In this document: piece by piece, positions 58,579 through 64,000 of the stretch
Layout of the letters: the number at the start of each line of letters is the position of its first letter
Position numbering within the stretch: the first letter of the stretch is position 1
Assembly: GCA_018292915.2 (NCBI GenBank)
Contig: JACVVK020000219.1
Coordinates: 107,501 to 171,500, forward strand
Source: Batillaria attramentaria
Lineage: Eukaryota; Mollusca; Gastropoda; Batillariidae
Length of the DNA: 64,000 nt
Direction: 5' to 3'
Position numbers and translations under genes: made by a program
The notes under the pieces: generated by a model
The model's input: the letters and a program-made list of their open reading frames with translations, nothing else
Databases searched by the model: none
Told to the model about the DNA's origin: nothing

Positions 58579-58753
58579 GGGGAGCCGGTGAAGCCGAATG
58601 GTAGAGCGTTGGACTTTCAATGCTCGGGTACCGGGTCGTGAGTTCGAATCCCGGCTGGGGCCAAACATTTGTTCTGGCCGTTTTCTCGTTGCCCCGTCTT
58701 TAATATCACCCTTACGTGGTGGAAAAGGACGGTAAACTCCCAAAAACTCGCCA
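58579..58753 (+). mobile_element. tRNA-derived SINE, subfamily B, with 10-bp TSD
   Basis: Flanked by TCACTGACAG at 58569-58578 and 58754-58763. Carries a small insertion (GGTACC) between TGCTCG and GGTCGTGAG. Confidence 0.92.
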
Positions 58754-59103
58754 TCACTGACAGCAGACAGGCAATACGTCTATTAATCCCTCTTTCGCAA
58801 GTTTATAGTGTCAGGCATTTCTCATTAGCATTTTTAAAAAAAATTGTTGAAACTGTACTTTTTGTTTGTAACAAGAATGATGAGACTGGAGGTAAACTTT
58901 AATGATGATATGCCAGGGTTTCAGTTCTAGGGTAAAAAAACAACAACAACCAAACCCAGAAACATTTTTCCTTTTTTAGGTATGGGCACAGAAATATGTA
59001 CATTCTCATGGATGGTCATCGGACAACAGTAACTGCAAACACATTTGACAGTGGCATGCATTTCTGTTATGTACTTTCCATGATTTTCTTGTTATGGTAC
59101 AAG

Positions 59104-59278
59104 GGTGGGTGAGTGGGTGTTTGGGGGTTTAACGTCCTTTTCCACCACATACGGGTGATATCAAAGACGGGGCAACAATGAAAAAGCCAGCACAAATATT
59201 CGGCCCCAGCCGGGGTACGAACTCACGACCCGAGCATTAGAAGTCCAACGCTCTACCATTCGGCCACCCCGGCTCCCA
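59104..59278 (-). mobile_element. tRNA-derived SINE, subfamily A, with 15-bp TSD
   Basis: TTGTTATG(G/A)TACAAG at 59089-59103 and 59279-59293, one mismatch. Confidence 0.94.
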
Positions 59279-59293
59279 TTGTTATGATACAAG

Positions 59294-61030
59294 AAATTTC
59301 GAAACGAAACGTTTTTCCCGTACAGCTAGTTGGATGAGACGGACGCCTTGACTCGGTCATAGACTGCATTTGCTCTTGAAGACATAAGAGGAATCGCTTG
59401 TAAGAATTGAGAAAAGAGTGTCGGTAGGTCCCTTTTCTGTCCGCTAAAGTTGTAGCCTAGCCTAGCGTCCTTCCGTTCGCCTATCGCGTCCCCCTCACAA
59501 GCCATGACCTCAAAACGCACACGCACACACACACACACATGTGCACACACACACAGGGTCCCCTTGATAATCGGGCAGCACAAGGCGACTGGCTATCTCC
59601 GATGCATTTGGTTGACAATCTGTCACCAGCACGAGCCTACTGAATTTACCGCTCCGGGGGAATTGAATTTATTATGCCTAGTGCTCGCCTGCTGGCAGTA
59701 TTATGCAAAGGGTGTGCTGAATAGAGAATTACGTACAATAAGATTGTATGCAGCATTGCCGTGAATGCTGGCGTGTATGTTCGATTGGCTGCGTACAACT
59801 TGCAAGTGGAAAAACGCCCTTTTGTGCAGGTGAGAGCAGGTATAGTGGAGTTATTCTGTCACGAGGAAAGCTAAGGTGTGTGCGTGTGCGTGTGACTAAC
59901 GCTTTAAGAGGTTCGTGTGTTGGACGACACAGGAAGTTTTGCGTGCAGAACCCGAAACAGTACTTGGGAAAACTGCTGTGCTAATGATAGTTCCTGCCTG
60001 TTACTCATGTTCACTGGACGTCGTGTTTTGTCAGAAACGGAGTGGATTATTTTGGTTTCCTTGTGAGTCAAGGTGTTCCGAAACAGTTCGCAAAAGCTTT
60101 TCCTCCAATGCGAAAGTTTTTACAGATCTCCGAGGAAAAAGAAAAAAGAAGCTAGGTAAGCTGTCTAGACGCCTCGACTGACCGACGTACCGTCACCGTG
60201 TTGCACAGTCGTCTGCTCTGGTTTGTGCAGTTGGACAAAAAGCTCCATTATCAAGGATTGAAGACGCTTTTCAAGTGTTGCCCAAGACGGATTTTTTTTT
60301 GTAACACGTAGAAATTGGGTCCTAAGCAACAAGGATTTGAGTGGCAAGGGTTTCCAAGGAAGTATTCAAGTGTGCATCGTTGTATATTGTGCGACTGTCG
60401 TTTGTATCATTTCTTATCTCGGAACGGTTTGGCTGGTGCTGTAATCAAGCGACGACTTCCGACAGGTTGGAGTGTGGTGTATTCTGATTGTGCGTGGCCG
60501 ATGTGTACTGTTTGGGAGCGTTACGTTTGCACCTGTGTCAGTGTCGTGAAGTTCACGGGAGTTTTGTCAACCTGGCGAAATGGCGACTGAACTGCCGGTA
60601 AACTTAGTTGTCTTTGCTCCCAGCAGACGGCGACTGTGCTAGGCATGTGAGTTTTTGTTTTTTTTGTTTTTGTTTTTGATGAAAGGTCATGCTTTGCCCA
60701 TCCCCCCCCTTTCCTCGTTCTGTCTTTGTCGCTCCACATACATACAACCTCCCTCACTTGCCCCCCCCCCCCCCCCACACACACACACACACAAATGTCA
60801 TAGGGAGTGATTCTTTGGTGTTCAGCAAAACCAACATCATCATCACCACCACTGCCTACGGCAACAACAACAAATACTAGTACTACTGCTGCTGCCGCTG
60901 CACGATAATAACTACTACTACTACCACTACTACTACTACTGTCGTTGTTGATAGCATATCTGTAGCTTATTACAACACCACAGTACCTTGTTTGTACCAC
61001 AGTACAAATGTTTCTGTAAGTGTTCGAAAC
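59294..61030. other. Repeat-poor segment with candidate third start
   Basis: No recognised domain. Includes the weak ATG at 60580, C-run 60761-60775 and trinucleotide tracts 60880-60940. Confidence 0.3.
60580..60597 (+). CDS. Weak candidate alternative start (six-codon first exon)
   Basis: ATG with a near-ideal context (GCGAAATGG) opens MATELP and would leave in phase 0 at CCG|GTAAAC. Read through instead, the frame stops after 20 codons. A second donor-like GTGAGT at 60647 could end a non-coding first exon here. The surrounding 59.75-60.65 kb is free of interspersed repeats, as expected of a promoter-proximal region, but nothing else supports it. Confidence 0.15.
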
Positions 61031-61189
61031 TTTTCCACACTTGAGGGTGGGTGGGTGGTGTTCGCACTGTTTGGAAGTATGACGTCCTTTTGCACCATTG
61101 CTATTCCTCCAGTGAAGACACATTTACGTCACCTACGAAAATGACGTGTTTAAAAACTGGAGTTATAGTGCTATGTTGTTAAGTTGGTT

Positions 61190-61350
61190 GGTTGTTTTTA
61201 GAGCTTAACGTCCTTTTTCCATGACGTGTGGGTGATATCAAAGACGGGGCGACGAGAAAAAGGCCAGCACAAAATTATTTAGCCCCAGCCCCGGGATTCG
61301 AACTCACGACCCCGACCATTGAGAGTCGAACGCTCTAACCATTCGCTTCC
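61190..61350 (-). mobile_element. tRNA-derived SINE, subfamily B, degraded 5' end
   Basis: TTTTTCTCGTCGCC body, GGGATTCGAACTCACGACC B-box region; head decayed (CATTCGCTTCC). A further short tail fragment lies at about 61045-61100. Confidence 0.88.
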
Positions 61351-61732
61351 AGTCCACACTTGAAGTTTGTGATATAATGATACAGGCCGGATCGCTGAAG
61401 CTTGCCTTAAACACCCAAGACTGTAACTTCTCTCAGAGAACCCTTATCTGCCTGGCCTATGTTTGTGACTACTAAGTGACGATGTTTGCTGAAGCCCGGG
61501 CCGAAAACGGTGTCAGGAGTGGGATGTGAGACGTGGGGTGTATGATGGATTTGGAAAAGGGGTGTAAACGCTTATCAGATCCTTACCGCTTAGGGTCTTG
61601 TTCCGGATAACGGTGGGATGTGGAGGAGGCTGATGAGGTTTGCATCAAGATGAAGGACCTGGGATGGTCGTCCTTAGTCCTTCCTTAGTTTACCCTCTTA
61701 GGTCAGACTATATCACTTAAGAGGCTGAGCTC

Positions 61733-61853
61733 AGGTATCCCGGCTGGGGGCCAAATATTTGAGCTGGCTTTTTCATCGTTGCCCCGTCTTTGATATATCC
61801 CCCGTATGTAGTGGAAAAGGACGTTAAACCCCCAAACACCCACCCACCCACCC
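61733..61853 (+). mobile_element. 5'-truncated SINE, subfamily A
   Basis: Starts inside the B-box region (TATCCCGGCTGGGGGCC), then TTTTTCATCGTTGCC and (CACC)n end. Confidence 0.88.
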
Positions 61854-61854
61854 T

Positions 61855-62060
61855 TAACAGCTCAAGTCCGACCACCCCCTGACCACTATATGATACGACT
61901 TTTTTTTAAAAAAGCCACTGCACACCAGTGAGAGCCACTTCAAGCCACTATTACGCAAGGCGTGGGCCTTTCCGATAGGCCCAGGACCGTTGCAGATTGC
62001 GCAATAGCGGCTTGAAGTGGCTCCTAGTGATCTGAAGACCAAGTAAAACTGCGATATTTG
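61855..62060 (+). repeat. Hairpin dispersed repeat, copy 2
   Basis: Same family as 36156-36385: GAGCCACTTCAAGCC (61932-61946) pairs perfectly with 62009-62023; loop 62 nt. Lies directly after a SINE. Confidence 0.8.
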
Positions 62061-62554
62061 CATGGATTTTAAGAGTTATCAGAGGCTATACAAATAAATC
62101 CATCTTTCAATGCTGAATTTCTTCCCTTGGAAGAAGCAGAAGAAATTACCACGATGGCCTTATTTTAAACTTTTTATTTAAAGCTAGACGACCAAGTCTG
62201 TTTTAAAGTACTAGTGGTTACTCTATCAGCGTGATTTTGGGAAACTTGTGAATAGCTGTGCTGACCCTTGTTACGACGTGAGTGGAGCTGGTCGATGTGT
62301 TTTGTATAAGAAAATGGGCGTAAGCGTGCATATGCTTGGTTCAGTTTGTGGCGTTTTGCTTCGGAGTTTCTTTTTACCAGCGTAGAATGACATATCTGTA
62401 AGGTTCCGTGTAATTTAGGCGTGCAAGGGCTGGGTTCGGGAGGGTGATTAAAACCGGTTTTTGACTTGGATGTTAATCCTACAAAATCCCCCTGTCCGTC
62501 AGACGCTGACGCACAAGGTAAACCGGCATGCTAGTGGTGTGCTTTGGAAGAAAA

Positions 62555-62633
<79 letters not shown>

Positions 62634-62716
62634 GCACGCACGCACGCACGCACGCACACACGAACAAACACACAAACAAAAAATAAGAACTCCCCAGTAA
62701 GTCACTAATTAGTCTT

Positions 62717-62763
<47 letters not shown>

Positions 62764-63300
62764 ATGACAGGAAACAGTAAAGCCAACAACGTTTCATGCT
62801 CGCAAATATCGGCCAATTCTCAAAGCTAAAAAAAAAAAAAAAAATCTTAATCGTGATCGGAAACCGCCGCCAGCCGACGTCAGCAGCAGTTCAGACAGAG
62901 CTGTCGGGTTTGTTTCTCTGCTAGCTAGTTCAAATTGGCCATGTATTGATCACATTCAGAGGCCTAAATGTTGGCAGAAAAGCACAGCGAGTATGTCAGG
63001 TAACAGCCGTGAGTTAAAGGCCTATATTCCAACATACACTGGGCTCATGAACCGAACTGTGTTGGTGGTGTTTAGAATCGCATCACTTACACATCATGCA
63101 GAATTACAAGTTCTGAGAGGCTGGCGCTAAGCCAGTAAAAGCCTGAACCCAAAACGTAGAGCACCGCGTCTCCTACAGCCGTGCGGGCACACTCTGACTA
63201 GGAGAGATTTTGGCCGTTGAAGTTCTCATTTGCTCACTAGCATACGTCAGTGTACTGCATTAAGAGGTCCACTTACCATTGAAACAGACTATATTTAGAA
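62061..63300. other. Unassigned segment with (CA)n(CACG)n and (CT)n
   Basis: (CA)n 62559-62629, (CACG)n to 62660, (CT)n 62718-62762, A-run 62828-62844. No gene. Confidence 0.6.
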
Positions 63301-63316
63301 TACAGGCGCATTCACA

Positions 63317-63500
63317 CGCGGGGGAGCCGGGATAGTCGAATGGTAGAGCGCTAGACTCCCAGTGCTCGGGTCGTGAGTTCGAATCCCGACTGGGGCCAAA
63401 TATTTGTACATTGTACGGGTCTTGTTCTCGTTGCCCCGTCTTTGATGTCACCCACACATGGTGGAAAAGGACGTTAAACTTCTAAACACCCACCCACCCC
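63317..63500 (+). mobile_element. tRNA-derived SINE, subfamily B, with 10-bp TSD
   Basis: Flanked by CGCATTCACA at 63307-63316 and 63501-63510. Loop TCCCAGT, body GTTCTCGTTGCC. Confidence 0.92.
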
Positions 63501-63857
63501 CGCATTCACAAGCCTAAGTGTTCCAAAACATACGTAGTCCCGTGAGTTCTAATGACCTTAGAATTTGGATCTTTAACGGGGGGCGAGCTGACAGACTTAC
63601 GTGGCGGTAAAGGGTAAGGTTCAGAGAGTTGGTCGGTGCGGCAGGGGCCAGTAGGTGAGAGTGGAGACTTGTGTCAGATGGGAACGTAAAAACACTTGAG
63701 TGAGATCGAAGTGAGATGGAAGTGTGTGTGTGTATGAATATGATGAAAACGTTGAGCGTTGGTCATGAAACTACAACGGTTATGGGAGAATGTAACGAGA
63801 GAAAAACATAAAAACGGACGAAATGAAGAAGCTGGCATGTGGTAGATTTCTGTGTAT

Positions 63858-63861
<4 letters not shown>

Positions 63862-63898
<37 letters not shown>
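63862..63898. repeat. (CT)n microsatellite
   Basis: About 18 CT units. Confidence 0.93.
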
Positions 63899-63900
<2 letters not shown>

Positions 63901-63908
63901 CCACTGGA

Positions 63909-64000
63909 GTGGAGCCGAGATGGGCTTAAATGGTAGAGCAGTGGACTTCCAATGCTCGGGTCGTGAGTTCGAATCGCGATTGGGAGCCAAAGATTTGTGC
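63909..64000 (+). mobile_element. tRNA-derived SINE, cut by the window end
   Basis: GTGGAGCCGAGATGGGCTTA head, TTCCAAT loop, GAGTTCGAATCGC B-box; body continues past 64000. Confidence 0.88.

Noticed and set aside
61628..61665. Hammerhead ribozyme core (CTGATGAG)
   Set aside because: No GAAA core element or matching stems follow at the required distance.

Overview
The window is eukaryotic nuclear DNA, most likely from a marine mollusc and probably a gastropod (inference). The reasons are split coding exons with GT/AG borders, extreme (CA)n/(GT)n microsatellite content, CR1-like and RNase H-type non-LTR retrotransposon relics, and a very abundant tRNA-derived SINE of about 170 bp ending in (CACC)n. 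Nothing prokaryotic (operons, RBS, CRISPR, IS) is present.

One gene is confidently readable, on the + strand. It is the 5' half of an MCF2L (Dbs/Ost)-type Rho guanine nucleotide exchange factor. Nine coding exons (15150-15519, 21276-21359, 21727-21841, 26321-26411, 26901-27014, 27614-27730, 29009-29268, 29837-29951, 31534-31656) join in compatible phases into 463 uninterrupted codons. These encode a Ser/Thr-rich N-terminus, a CRAL-TRIO (SEC14) lipid-binding domain and the first spectrin-like helices. The catalytic DH-PH module is not in the window, so the intron after 31656 is at least 32 kb unless I missed a small exon. Inside that intron, 34220-34366 looks like an alternative first coding exon: a TATA box lies upstream, the 49-codon ORF is preceded by an in-frame stop, and it ends in phase 0 at GTGAGT. 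It would make an isoform without the CRAL-TRIO domain. A weaker third start is at 60580.

Layout: 1-9.3 kb is a 5' flank of microsatellites, SINEs and two LINE 3' relics. 9.3-15.1 kb is a mosaic of short, diverged tandem duplications, mostly of 130-170 bp period. 15.1-31.7 kb holds the exons; intron 8 contains a 122-bp higher-order minisatellite, and two exons directly abut (TG)n tracts. 31.7-64 kb is one huge intron packed with SINEs, a 17-copy 46-bp minisatellite whose unit mimics a splice acceptor plus donor, a ~185-bp satellite interrupted by a SINE, a TIR-bearing MITE-like element and several unnamed dispersed repeats.

Main points of interest: a SINE family with two linked-diagnostic subfamilies and clean target-site duplications; a second SINE whose 3' tail matches the 3' end of a local LINE; the splice-mimic minisatellite; an 18-bp-stem hairpin repeat family present twice; and microsatellites welded to splice sites. 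All similarity statements come from reading and recall; no database search was run.
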